DNA of 64,000 bases from Carya illinoinensis (taxonomy: Eukaryota > Streptophyta > Magnoliopsida > Fagales > Juglandaceae). The position numbers and the translations under genes are program-made. Numbering within the stretch: the first letter of the stretch is position 1; the number at the start of each line of letters is the position of its first letter. The stretch covers positions 9,356,501-9,420,500 of the forward strand of contig NC_056757.1 of NCBI RefSeq assembly GCF_018687715.1. Direction: 5' to 3'. The notes beneath the pieces were generated by a model. That model saw nothing but the letters and a program-made list of their open reading frames with translations, was not told where the DNA came from and did not search any database. Shown here in pieces: positions 11,340 to 22,452 of this stretch.

Positions 11340-12290
11340 TAAAAAATGAACATATTAACTTAATAAAAAGGGAAAAGCCCAATCCATCAATCTCCATGCT
11401 CGTAGTCACCACTAAACTTTCCTCTGCATCAAAATTTACGGAATTGTAGGTGGGATCACCTCAATTATATTTCGCAAAATCTCAATAAGTGGAAATAAGC
11501 CTAACACTTAAAGTATATGCAAGTGAAAAGGAAAATTATGCAAATAAAACAATATGCATGGAAATATAACATTTGACATTTTGCAAATAACCAAACTCAA
11601 GTATTGAATAAAAAATTTCATGCAAGTCATTATACCTGGAAAATGTCATTTTCATTTGGGAAAATAGTGATTTTATTAACATGTGTGCTATGGTCTCCCT
11701 TATGGACCATCCACATAACCTGACTCTCTTTCCCATATTACGGGTAACGATCGTGCATGTGATTTTGTAAAAAGCGATGTCTAATTTCGGACCAAGCCCG
11801 TTTGTGGCCAAGCATCCTCTAGCCTCCACAGCAGAAATGATACAAAATCAACTCAAGAGTGTTATCGTCTTGCCCGAGCCCATTGTCACCCAATGATAAC
11901 TCAAGGAATGTCACTTAGAATTTAGTGCTCTTGAGTGACCAGAAGAACTCCATTAAGATAATGCTCCATCTCGACTTGGGGTCGTTAAATGCATGCAACC
12001 ACAAAAATCCGTTAATGCAAGAACCAATAATTCTACATATTTTAGTTATGATGTCGTCCAAAAATGCAACAGTTAGTTACATGAGGAATGACATAACAAC
12101 AACAATATTTAATATATAAAATACAACATTTAAACAGGGAAAAGAGCACGTCACACGGCACATCACAAAACTACACATTTATCCCATCACAAACTATACA
12201 TTTAAACAACGAAATGAGCACTTCACATAGCACATGGCCACATCTCAAACAACATATTAATCCCAACACCTCACAAGACATAAATTCACA
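11340..12290 (+). mobile_element. Decayed fragment of the same LTR family as the two solo LTRs
   Basis: Several segments match LTR copy B in order: TCTGCATCAAAATTTACGGA, AAACAATATGCATGGAA, GGTAACGATCGTGCATGTGA, GGCCAAGCATCCTCTAGCC, CTCGACTTGGGGTCGT and AAAAATCCGTTAATGC. Similarity is clear but much lower than between the two solo LTRs, and neither terminus was found. This is an older, truncated family member. Confidence 0.55.
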
Positions 12291-13337
12291 ACTAATTCTT
12301 CATGATCATCAGGAAAATTTATTGCATCCTTAGTCTAAATCAATACTGCCTAAAATACATCCATGATCAATGAAAGCATACTAGTACCAATCAACCTAAG
12401 TGCTCCAAACAACATAAACAAATCTCACCATCACAATGGGTAAAGCTTGATGCTAGAAGGGGTGATCTAAAAGAGTCTACTTGGGACATCCTTCTCATCA
12501 GCATCATCTTTCTTTGGAGTGATCTAAGAACTTAGAAACCTATACACTAAGTCAAGCCCAAGTAGTGGATAAAGTTTGAGTAGTCAAAATAGAGTGGTCA
12601 TAAGTCAAATATGGAGTGGTGAAAGTTGGGTTTTACTCGTATGCATCCAATCGGTGAGAGAAAACTGATATAATGAATGAAGTCACATTTAGGCACTAAA
12701 GGTTTGCTCCGCCTAGTGACAAAGGAACAAATGGATTCACAACGGGCATGGGAGGAAGGTCACAATGAAGTAATTGGGTTTAACGTTGGTCCAACTGTAT
12801 AATGTTTACAAAAAAATGGTGGTTTTCCTTCTTATCAATTATTCCCAAACGAATCTCAGAAAATAACATAAACTTTTAAAAGAAATGGGCTTGAACATAA
12901 TAATAAGCTAATTCATGCCATAGGGACCATTTTGCAAAGAATATATGGAAGGATCTTTTTAAAGAAATTTAATTGTAACACGCATGAGTGTAACGAGGTT
13001 TGAATTGTTGGGGGGAAAATCCATCGGCATCAATTAGAGTGTATCCCAAGGGCAACGAGAATTAAAGCATAGGAGGGGAAAAAGTTCAAATTGTTTAGTC
13101 CACTACTACACTTATCGACATATATACTAATGATCAGCTCTTAGGCGATGGTATCCTCACACCCAAACTTAATCAAAAAGGCACCTATCTAATTGAATTA
13201 AGGTCAACGCATCCCATCTAAAATATGCATCGAGCTCAAAAGTACCAATACCATCCCAACCAATTCAATACATGCATCTATAATATTCAACTCGACAACA
13301 TATACTTTAATGATGATCGCCTTCGACTAGCATTTAT
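12291..13337. other. Intergenic DNA, unassigned
   Basis: No gene recognised. It may contain further decayed retroelement sequence linked to the LTR fragment on its left, but no motif supports this. Confidence 0.35.
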
Positions 13338-15471
13338 TGTGACGCCCCCAAATCCCCACGCCCGGATACGGGAAAATCGAGATATCCGGATGGTGACATT
13401 GCGGATCACCACCCTATCGACGAGTGCCAAGTGTGTGTAAAAGCAACAAATGTGCACGAAGAAACACGCAGCAGATAGTAAAGTCATATGATTAAGTACC
13501 AGAATTTTTCTTAATATAATACAAAGCTGTTCAAAACATACATAATAAAATATTACGAATTACAAATATTATTCAAAGCAATAAGAAGATATTAACTTCA
13601 ACTCAATACTTCGGCGGAGTCGCATCCTTGGGCTCAGCCTCCTCCTCCTCCTCGATCTCTGCACCAAAATCTACGGAACCAAAAATGGTGCCTCAGGCAA
13701 GTAAAATCCAAACACCACTAGATAAAAACATATAAAACTCAAACAATATGCATGAAAGGATGCCAATGCTCAAAACCCATAAAATCATATTTTTTCCACG
13801 CACGTCAAAAATCCCATTTGGCCTAAAAACATATCATTTCCAATTATCACGCCAAAAGTCACATTTGGCCCATATCCAACTCAATCCATTAACCGATTAA
13901 TCCGTATGCACCATGACCTCCCCTAGGGGTCATCTGCACACCTTGGCTCCTGTGCCACACCGCAGGTAACGACCACTCATGTGACACCTAAACGAGCGAT
14001 GCCCAGTTCCACGCCCCGCGCGTTCGTAGCCAAGTATCCTCTAGCCCTCGCTAGCAAAGGGCCATGGAGTCGATGCATAGAGCGATGCCCAGTTCTGCGC
14101 CCGGCGAGTTCGTAACCAAGCATCCTTTAGCCCCTGCTCCCGTCGTCGCCCAGCGACAGCTCAGGGGACGTCACTCAGTATATTACGCTCCCGAGTGACC
14201 AAATGAGCTTCACCGAGATAATAACCCATCCCAGCTTGGGCTCGTGAGACACAAGCACCCAAAAATCCATTTATGCCAATAAAACAGGATTTTCTCTAAT
14301 TAAAATAAAATGCACATGTACGCAATATGTAACGCACGCCTTATGGCACAAATAACCAAACAATCACAAACAACCAAAAACAAGCACTCTGTCCTCAATC
14401 CATCCAACCCCCGAACTCCTCGTACTCAGTCCGGAATCAACCAACCAACAGATAAATATTTATTGAATGAGTAAAATATATTTAAATCTAAAAGTAGTTT
14501 AGAAAATACTTACAGCGCTATATGGTATTTTTTTGAAAGCTCGCAGCGTTGCAAACGGTAGAAGAAAAGCAACATAATAGTGTAATTTACACTGTGGCCG
14601 TGGGTAATAAAGTATCCACTTTTGAACGGGGACCAACCAAAGCTCGGGATTGATAGGGAAAGGCCTAGGGATGTTTATGAAACTAAGGGAAGTGGAGTTT
14701 GGCCGTGGGTGGCGGCGAAAACAGCAGTAGGAGGCCAAAATACCCAAATCAGAGAGTTAGCTTGTGGGGACTATTCCAGCGATGGATTGAGACCGAAAAT
14801 GGGTGTTTAGGATGACAAGGAGTCGGTGATGAAGTGGTGAAGAGGTGGCGGCCGGAGGTGGAGCGATGGCGGCAAATCGGAGCAAAAGCCGCTTGGCTTG
14901 AAGGTGGTTTTCCGGTTAAACGGCAGCACAGATGGGGCCAAGATTTTGTGGGGAGGTGCGCCAGCCGGAGGGGAGTCAGGTGGGAGGGGCGGTGTGCTGC
15001 ACGGCAGTGGCCGGCAGCAGGTCTGGTTGGCTGGCCAGACAGCATAAGGGAGAGGAGAGAGAGAAAGAAAAACGCACAGGAGAGAAAGGAAAAGCGCTGG
15101 GAGAAGGAAAAAAGAAAGAAAAGAGAAGAAAGAGAAAGGAAAAAGAGAAAAGAAAAGATGGAGGAAAAGAAATGAGGTCCAATCCTCACCTCTGGAGTCC
15201 AAAAACTGATCCAACGAAAACAACTTGAAAGCAATAAAACCAAGAAAATATTTTAAACACAATGTAAAGCTAAAATATAATAAATAACTAATAAAAACTA
15301 ATTACTTAATTTTAAAACTAAAGATAAGCTAAAATAAATTAAACAGCAATTTAAACTTAACAACAATTTAAAATCCACTTAAAATCTGATAATTTAAAAT
15401 AAAAGAACTATTATTTTAATTAAATTAAAATATTCCTTCAGTGAAAATATATGTAAAAACGGAATGTCACA
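13338..15471 (+). mobile_element. Solo LTR, family 1 copy B
   Basis: It starts TGTGACGCCCCCAAATCC and ends GGAATGTCACA, matching copy A at 4033-5906. The flanks are TTTAT (13333-13337) and TTTGT (15472-15476), a 5-bp target duplication with one mismatch. Compared with copy A it carries an extra block of about 330 bp (about 13910-14240, including GGTAACGACCACTCATG and the repeated GCGATGCCCAGTTC) that is also recognisable in the fragment at 11.7-12.0 kb. A purine-rich tract near 15050-15170 creates spurious open frames on both strands. No internal retroelement genes adjoin it. Confidence 0.85.
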
Positions 15472-15834
15472 TTTGTTATAGAAGTAACTAAACTCAATAC
15501 AAATTGTACGTGATACGTAACCCACTAGAAATACAACAGCAAAGGGATTCTTGTGTCAAAAGCTTGGACTAAATGACAAGGGTCAACTCGATTAAGTCAA
15601 TCGTGAAGGTTTATGATGCTTAAGGGAACTAAACTTTTTAGATTTAATGGAGTTATTTAGGATAATAATTTGAGAAAATCACTTCCACTATTGCGGTCAT
15701 TGGAAATTTTTTGAGGTTTACATAGCAATAAGAATTTTTGTGAAATGGGATGACAAGTGTCCCAATGGGAGGATGACACGTGGCATGAGAAGGACTTACC
15801 ACTTCAATGGAAATGGTGATCTGTTCTTATTAAG
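15472..15834. other. Intergenic DNA
   Basis: No gene or repeat recognised. The text AGGATGACACGTGGCATGAGA near 15770 contains an ACGTGG G-box-like core. Confidence 0.35.
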
Positions 15835-16050
15835 GGGAGGTTTGGGGGTAGAGATGAGAATTTTGAGTTTGAGATGAGAGTTTAAAATATTAGTTTTAGT
15901 AATATTATTGTATTGGGATTTGAAAAAGTTGTATTGGGATTTGAAAAAGTTGAATTATTTATTATATTTTGTATGAGGATTTGGGAAAAGTGTAATAATG
16001 AGATAAGAATTTTGAGTTTGAGATGAGAATTTTAGATTTCTAAACCTGCA
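15835..16050 (+). mobile_element. Degenerate Harbinger/Tourist-like MITE
   Basis: The left part GGGGAGGTTTGGGGGTAGAG and an inverted copy of GATGAGAATTTTGAGTTTGAG at the right form imperfect inverted repeats. The interior includes a local duplication of GTATTGGGATTTGAAAAAGTT. The interior words match the better-preserved copies at 30480 and 60509. No clean 3-bp duplication is visible. Confidence 0.5.
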
Positions 16051-16099
16051 GAGTTCCTCTTCGGAACAACCAATCTGGTAAGAACAGAATAACAACCCC

Positions 16100-16440
16100 C
16101 AATTATAAATAGACACGTAGGATAGTGATCTAAATTTACACTACACATACACACACCTAATTAAAATCCATAACAAATGAAAAAGAGAGAGAAACCATCC
16201 CCTTTTCTTCTTCCCTTCTTCCCTCTTCCGTCGAAGCCTCCATCCCTAGAAATTTCATTTTTCTTTTGTAGTCTAACACTCCGCTCGTCAACCCCAAGCA
16301 TTCAACCTCCTTAAAACCCATGCCACTGTCGTTGCCAACTTCACTCTTCAATGGTGTGCAAGACCTAGAATCTTCGTCGCACAGTTTGAGTTCTTGGTGA
16401 GAAACTCCAACTTCACCCTACAATGGATACTGATTTGCCT
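16100..16440 (+). promoter_or_regulatory. Promoter and leader-like remnant
   Basis: TATAAATAGACACG at about 16103 is followed by a CT-rich leader-like stretch (TTTTCTTCTTCCCTTCTTCC near 16203). No convincing coding exon follows, so this may be a relic of a gene 5' end or of an LTR. Low confidence. Confidence 0.25.
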
Positions 16441-17120
16441 AGAATATATAACATCTATGGGTTTGCTAACTCTACTGTGAAAGATAAAATATATATATAT
16501 ATTAGTTTGAGAGAGAGAGAGATAAAAGTAATGGAGGGTTGGATGGACCTTATCACTTTGCAACTCACTTACCCAACCCAAACTACAACTCACTTTACCT
16601 ATTCCCCAAATCTACAAAAACATATGGATTTCTATCTATACATATGAATGGCCCCAGCAATGATGGCGTTGATCACCAAATGAAATCTTTTGATTCCAAA
16701 AAAACTCCCGCCAACATTAAGGCTTATCAACCCACTCATTTTCAGCAGCAATTCGTCCATAGATACTACCACCCATCTTTCCAAATGACCCCATTGAGGC
16801 TAAGCCTGTGTATATATAAGAGTAATTAGATACAGTAGTACGTTCCTACTAGGGGAATTTCTGGGGTTGGAACTTTGGGACTTTGGTGGAAGAGAGAAGA
16901 AGAAAAGAAGATGACCATAGTGGGAAGCATACACCCGATAAACTGTAGTCAAGCGTATAAGATTTAAAATGGAGGAGCTACATGGCAATAGTTTATTGGA
17001 AGGCTATTATTTGGATATTAATAGTTGGACCCGTGAGAAGGTTTTCTCTTTTATTAACTCTTGGAGGCTAGATTGGTAAGGAGGGTCTAGCTAGATTTAG
17101 TAGAAATTGGAGGTCCAAGC
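16441..17120. other. Intergenic DNA with microsatellites
   Basis: Contains (AT)n and (GA)n runs at about 16487-16523. Short frames on both strands show no family resemblance. Confidence 0.4.
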
Positions 17121-17212
17121 TTGTTAAGGAAAGGCCCAAGGTGAGGCCCAACTTAGTAAACATTTGAGGCCCAAGACCAAGGCCCATATTGAGGCCCAAC
17201 TTGGAGGAAATT
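17121..17212 (+). repeat. GGCCCA-rich imperfect repeat block
   Basis: Five GGCCCA words occur in about 90 bp. The unit AAGGCCCAAGGTGAGGCCCA recurs as AAGGCCCATATTGAGGCCCA about 48 bp later. GGCCCA (TGGGCC reversed) is the plant site II promoter core. The block lies just outside the TATA-like edge of arm 2, so it may be regulatory or simply a small repeat. Confidence 0.4.
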
Positions 17213-17239
17213 TAAAGCTAGAGACTAGCAAAACTGTAA

Positions 17240-18570
17240 GGCGTATTTATAAAGTTTTTAGGCGAGTGTAACCTTACTTGGTTTCTCTACAGTAGGCCAT
17301 ATTTCCATAATTATCCAGTTTTTAATAAACAAAATTTTATCTAGAATTATAAATGATCACTTTTCTTTTTCTTAATATTTTATTAGGGGTGGCAATTCGT
17401 ATTCGCAGATCGTTGTGTCATGTCAAGTCATAAACATTTAACTATATGGATCAATCTGAACACGACCTATTAAGCTAGACAAGTCGATTAGACATGTAAA
17501 TCCTTAAACGACCTATTTAAATAAAGGGCATGTCATGTCGTGTAATCTGTTACAAACAGTTTAATAACTAATCAGAAATGTGTCAAAATGATATGACTCA
17601 TTTTAACCGTTTCATGTAAGTGGATTGAACTAACCCATATAACCCAATTGATCCAATTAACATAATTTTACATAAAAGTTCAAATATATATTTATTAGTT
17701 GCAAGAGTATCTCAAAACAAAAAGACTAATTACTAACAACAGATATTAATATTTTTCAGATTTTAACTGATAATAAAACCAATACTACAAACCAAACTAT
17801 AACAAATATGAGCATAGGTTCAGAATTTCAATTCCAATAATAAAAACATAAGCATATTGAAAAATATCAATATTATAATCCAATAATAAAAAATTTTAAT
17901 TTTGAAAGAAAATTTAAAAGGGTCTATTTCGGGTTAAGAGGTTTGACCAATTAATGACTCGTTCATTAATTGTAGCTTAATGCGTCAACCTCATGTTTTG
18001 ACTCCATTCATATTAAACTCAAATCTCTAAATTTTGGATCATGTTGGCGTTGGGTTCATGGATCAGGTGACATATCGCCATCCTTATATTTTATCAAAAT
18101 TTTTGCTGATAAAAATTGATAATATAAATTATTAGAAAAATAATAATCCATAATAGAAGTTGACAGCTTTAATAATTAGAATTATAAATTAAAAAAACTA
18201 TGTTAGAGCAAAATTATAAGAATCCAAGAAAAATATTATTTATTATAAAATTGTAAATTAACTATATATTAAATCGTGTCCGTACTAGGACTTTAAAATA
18301 GCTTAATACACCTGTTGAATGAATAGGTATTAATTTGTGAGAAACGAAAGTTTTTCATTAGTGTAAACATTTGAATAAGTAATTTATAAATTGGAAACAC
18401 CCCCCATAAAATTTTATCCGTATCGAGACATTAATATTCATTCATCTTCTAAATAAGAGAAAGTTTCAATATGGATCACATAATTGGCATTTGTAATACA
18501 TTGATATCTATTCCTTCAAGGGTTATATTCAGCCACTTTTTCTTCTTTCTTTTGACGAAATTATAGATAA
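17240..18570 (-). repeat. Arm 2 of the large inverted duplication
   Basis: Reverse-complement match to 6144-7641 (see arm 1). The arm includes the TIR element at 17390-18085 and flanking sequence on both sides of it, so the shared unit is larger than that element alone. It lacks the foldback MITE found in arm 1. The left edge carries TTTATAAATA when read on the minus strand, the counterpart of the arm-1 TATA-like sequence. Confidence 0.75.
17390..18085 (-). mobile_element. Non-autonomous TIR element with TGGCAAT termini (arm 2 copy)
   Basis: The left end is TAGGGGTGGCAATTCGTATT. The right end, read inverted, resembles AAGGATGGCGATATGTCACC. The interior matches the arm-1 copy, including ATGTCATGTCGTGTAATC- and AACCCATATAACCCAATT-type words. 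No coding frame. Confidence 0.55.
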
Positions 18571-18912
18571 TATTCCAAGAACAACAGCAAACAAAGTGAC
18601 TCGATCAAACATGAGCATATAAACATAGAGATGATCAATTTTTTAAACTAATTAATATTAGCTCTCCATGTAACTGAGTTTTTTTTTTTTTTAAATGTGA
18701 ATTCATTCATTCATCATAACGAAGCTACAAATGTGACTTATGAGTATAGAAAAATCCAAACTTATAAGCCAAACTACGCATCAATACTGGAGCATCCCCG
18801 CACACTAAGTGACGGACTTTGTCTCAACTTCTAACCTCTCTAAAACGAGAGAGCATTCTTTATAATACAGAATATGTTTACATTAAAGTCATAGAGCAAT
18901 ATTGTAAATCTC
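18571..18912. other. Intergenic DNA
   Basis: A poly-T run at about 18680-18692 is followed by AAATGTGAATTCATTCATTC. No gene recognised. Confidence 0.35.
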
Positions 18913-19994
18913 TTAAAAATTTCAAATTAGGATTAAAGTTCAAAATTATTATTTTATCATAAAGCATTAAAATATATTTTTCACATGTGTATGAATATTT
19001 TGAAAATTAAATTTGAAAATTTTGAAAGATGATTGATTGTCATCTTTCACATGTGCATGACATGATAAAATGTTTGAACTTTGAAAATATTAAAGATGAT
19101 TGATTGTCATCTTTCACATGTGCATGCTTTATTTGAATATTTTCAAAAGTGATTGATGCTTATTTTGACTTATGTAAAAGGTAGATGATTTTGTTTGAAA
19201 AATTTAAAACGTAAAGTGTGCTCCTTATGTCATATGTAAAAAGTAAAAAAATTAGATTTGAAATTTTTGAAAAGTAAAGTGTGCTCTTTTTGTCATATAT
19301 AAAAAGTAAAAAAATTAGGTTTGAATTTTTTGAAAAGTGAATGATATTGTCTTTGACATGTGAATATTTTTAAATTTGAATATGAGCTCTCATATGCCTA
19401 TAAATAGATTATTTGAGAGCTTTACATTTACAACACCAAGAGCATACAACATTCATTCAAAGTTTTCATTCTCTCTTCTCTAAGCAGTGAGCCTTAATCC
19501 TTGTTCATTTTGAGAGAGATATAGTTTGCACTGTATTGTTCTTATTTCACTTATTAAGGAGTGTTTTCTGATAACCTACCCACTATCAGCTTTTGTATCA
19601 ATAAAATGGTGTGTATAAACCTTGTACGTGTAGAAAGTATTCTACACAAGAAATAATTGAATTACCACGTGTAAGGTGATTGTAAGTAGAGGGTTTTCTA
19701 CACGGATCCTTTGTAGCGGTGTTGTTCAAATGTGTAATAGGTTTCTATCTCCACCTGAATGAGGTTGAATAGTAAATTTGAGGATCTTCAACGGGTAGCT
19801 TGAGACGAAAACGTAGGCAGTGGAGCCGAATCTTGTTAACATACTGAGTTTGCTTCTCTCTTACCTTTACTCTTTATATTTATTGTTGTTTCGTATTTTG
19901 TTTATATTTTATATTGTATATTTAATTTATAATCGTTATTTTTTTAAATACAACTCAATTCACTCCTCCTCTTGTGTTAGTCATCTGGGTAACA
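18913..19994 (+). mobile_element. Copia-type LTR (left end uncertain)
   Basis: The right part has the layout of many plant Copia LTRs: TATA box CCTATAAATAGATT (about 19399), a leader region with AATAAAATGG (about 19600), TACACGTG-type stretches, CGTAGGCAGTGGAGCCGAA (about 19811), the near-terminal CAATTCACTCCTCCTCTTGTG (about 19956), and a CA end at about 19994 followed by a TTTGG-type, degenerate primer-binding-like sequence. No gag-pol frame follows, so it is a solo or orphan LTR. The left end at TGTAAATCTC is a guess; no 5-bp duplication was confirmed. Confidence 0.55.
18960..19350 (+). repeat. Degenerate tandem repeats inside the Copia LTR
   Basis: Units of about 66 bp contain GTAAAGTGTGCTC...GTCATAT...TAAAAAGTAAAAAAATTAG (about 19211 and 19277). 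To their left is a second repeat type with GATTGATTGTCATCTTTCAC (about 19028 and 19095). They lie upstream of the LTR TATA box, where LTR enhancers commonly sit. Confidence 0.6.
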
Positions 19995-20180
19995 ATTTGG
20001 TTTTGTTTATTTGTTTGATTTGATTTGTAATTTTGTACATTTTTTGTTGGATTTGTAAGATTTTTCTAATTTTTAAGTTTATTTGGTTTGGTCAATAAGT
20101 TTGTTTCAGTTTTTGTTTGGGTTCGTAAGACTTGTAACTTTGCGTTGTACAATTTTATTAGACTTTTTTTATAAAAATAT
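19995..20180. other. T- and G-rich low-complexity stretch
   Basis: TTTGT/TTTGG-rich sequence with no coding content. Confidence 0.4.
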
Positions 20181-20190
20181 GGTGTTGGAT

Positions 20191-20208
20191 GGGGTGGCAA
20201 TCCACCCC
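20191..20208. repeat. Perfect GC-rich hairpin
   Basis: GGGGTGG-CAAT-CCACCCC is a 7-bp perfect stem with a 4-base loop. It opens a GC-rich island (about 20180-20295) in otherwise AT-rich DNA. The GGGGTGGCAAT word recalls the ends of the TIR elements at 6.8 kb and 17.4 kb. Confidence 0.5.
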
Positions 20209-20295
20209 GACATAGGCACCCGCCCACGGGAACGAGTCCGAGGGACCGAACTCAACCCCCCTTGATCCGGTTAGAGGCCACCCTTCCGGGTAAAG

Positions 20296-20944
20296 CTTTA
20301 AATGAACCATTTGATAACCCACTCGATATTAGTTTGATTAAACTCAAATCAAACTCGACTTTGAGGAAAAGAAAATCATAAAAGTAGATACTCGATTAGT
20401 AAATGATGCATACCCAAACTCAAATTACTTATGTCTATACTTTGAAAATACTTCATAGCTATATGTTATTTACTTAAGTACTACTTGAGTCATTAAACTA
20501 TTGTCACTATTTCATAATTTGTACACTAACTAGTCGGTACTATTTAATAATTTCATATACTATTATGTAAGAAACATATATGAAATGCTATATATACTAT
20601 ATATTATGTGTATCATATTAGTAATTTATGTAAACATATAATATATGATTATTATGGATAAATATCAACTAGTTACAGTCAATACGCTTAGTCTTCTCAG
20701 AAGTACTTTGTTGTGAGAACGGTTCGCCAAAGGCTTTGATGCTGGATTAGAGTACAATTTATTCGGATTTGGTTTCCTTCAAGCCATATCTCCCAACAGT
20801 TAATGATTGCTATGGATGGTAAACTCGGGCCAAAGCTTGAGTGGATGGGCTTGGATACACCAGATACATGACCGACACTAAGCACTACGACAACAAGTGA
20901 AGTTTGGGTTGTGATGCAAGTTTGGAAATAGGTTTTTAATCCAA
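20296..20944. other. Intergenic AT-rich DNA
   Basis: TA-rich sequence with many TATATA words near 20560-20650. No gene recognised. Confidence 0.4.
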
Positions 20945-21300
20945 GAGTTAGGCCCCAGTTAAAACTTAGACTGAACTGATATTAACTCAGTTTAGTCTAA
21001 TTTTAAGCTGAGTGTAACATTTAAATACCTAACTCTCAAATCATTAAACTAATCTTAACTCAAAACTTTTTTATAGTTGGGATCTACAATTTTTTTCGAG
21101 TTAACACCTCTTTACACACTGGACTTACAATCATTTTTAACTTTCTATAAATATATCTAAACTCATCTTAACATCCAAATACATATAAACTCATCTTAAG
21201 TAGGCTTCACAAAATTCACTCTACTATCTCAACTCACTATTATTCATAAATAGCTCAATTCATTTTAATTTAACTCAACACTCAAAAGAGATTTTAATGA
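20945..21300 (-). mobile_element. MITE family 2, copy 1
   Basis: Shared words with 62165-62490 in opposite orientation: TAGTCTAATTTTAAG, AAACTCATCTTAACATCCAAA and AATTCACTCTACTATCTCAA. The ends are imperfect inverted repeats around AACTCA/TGAGTT words. AT-rich, no coding frame. Confidence 0.5.
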
Positions 21301-21457
21301 AGGAAGCACGACAGTTGACTTCAGCATGGAAGGAGATGGTTCGCTTTTCTTAAAGGGGTAGGCTTTGAACTAAACTTTCCATTAACGATTATAGCCACAT
21401 GCTTGACCTGCTCGTGGGGCGAAAAGCGCTTGTTCTATACTGACAAAAATGAAATAT

Positions 21458-21508
21458 ATAATAATAATAATAACAATAACAATAATAATAATAATAATAA
21501 TAATAAAT
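21458..21508 (+). repeat. (AAT)n microsatellite with AAC interruptions
   Basis: Uninterrupted-looking ATAATAATAACAATAACAAT-type run of about 50 bp. It produces poly-Asn/poly-Ile frames that are not genes. Confidence 0.9.
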
Positions 21509-21794
21509 TGAAAAAAAAAATAAGACTTATAATGGATGTTCCGATCCTGCCTAATATGTATGACATCCATTGGATTTTCTACTTCATGCATTTGATTTCC
21601 TGTCTTAATTAAGAGGGGTCATGGAAAGACTCATGATAAATTTTATAAGTTTCTAATTCAATAGATGGTTTATTTGTAAAAATTTCATTAAATTTTGAAT
21701 TTTATTATTTTTTAATTACTCTAAATTTCTAATTATTAGATTTTATTCAACCACTGAACGAAGGCCTTTCGGAAGATGAAGCAGACATATCCAA

Positions 21795-21852
21795 TGGGCC
21801 CGTAGGCCCGTATTTATATTAGACCTTCGGATAAACCCTAAACCCTACCAAC
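21795..21852 (+). promoter_or_regulatory. CPN10 promoter: TGGGCC site II and telo-box motifs
   Basis: CAATGGGCCCGTAGGCCCG (about 21793) holds two site II-type GGCCC elements, followed by ATAAACCCTAAACCCTACC (about 21832), a doubled telo-box. This pair is characteristic of plant genes for ribosomal and mitochondrial proteins, which fits the chaperonin gene starting about 110 bp downstream. Confidence 0.65.
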
Positions 21853-21954
21853 AAAACAAAACAAAAACCTAGAACCTTCCACCGCAGTCCAGACCTTGAA
21901 CCACCCTATAAACCCCTTACTTGTATGGTAAATTGAAAATTCATCCATATTCCG

Positions 21955-22452
21955 ATGGCGAAGCGTCTGATGCCGACACTCAACCGTGTCCTGGTCGAGA
22001 AAGTCCTGCCCCCGTCCAAAACCTCCGCCGGCATTCTTCTCCCTGAGAAAGCCTCCAAGGTAGTCCCCGTTTCTTACTCAATGTATATCCATTTTTGTTT
22101 GTAACTTGTTTCTCTTTTTCTGGGGTGGTGATTGGTCCCGTTGGTTGTGTAGTTGAACTCCGGGAAAGTTGTTGCGGTGGGACCAGGAGCACGGGATAGG
22201 GTGGGGAATCTGATACCAGTGTCTGTGAAGGAGGGGGACACTGTTCTTTTGCCAGAGTATGGGGGTACCCAAGTTAATCTTGGTGACAAAGAGTATGATC
22301 ATTAGTTCCATCCGTCTCTGTGTTGTTTTCAAGGTCATGTATTTATTTGTTTTTAGTTATTTGTTTTATTTTTGGATGGCTTTTGGTATGTGGGTTTGTG
22401 TAGGTTCCATTTATACAGGGATGAGGACATCTTGGGCACTCTTCATGACTGA
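21955..22452 (+). CDS. CPN10: 10-kDa chaperonin, mitochondrial (GroES/CPN10), three exons
   Basis: Exons are 21955-22059, 22153-22292 and 22404-22452. Together they give 98 codons (97 aa), the usual plant Cpn10 length, with GT-AG introns throughout. The protein starts MAKRLMPTLNRVLVEK. The mobile loop that contacts Cpn60 lies at about residues 19-36 (SKTSAGILLPEKASK), followed by GKVVAVGPGARD, the VKEGDTVLLPEYGG strand region and the family-typical end RDEDILGTLHD. GroES-type rings cap Cpn60 in the mitochondrial matrix and promote ATP-dependent folding; like its relatives it has no obvious cleavable presequence. The last exon is only 49 nt. If intron 2 is retained, the frame stops four codons after the donor. 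No damage seen. Confidence in the family is very high. Confidence 0.95.

Noticed and set aside
14749..15262. Frames up to 164 aa on both strands
   Set aside because: Same purine tract in solo LTR B; the parallel frames in copy A show it is LTR sequence.
21382..21612. Poly-Asn and poly-Ile frames
   Set aside because: Produced by the (AAT)n microsatellite.
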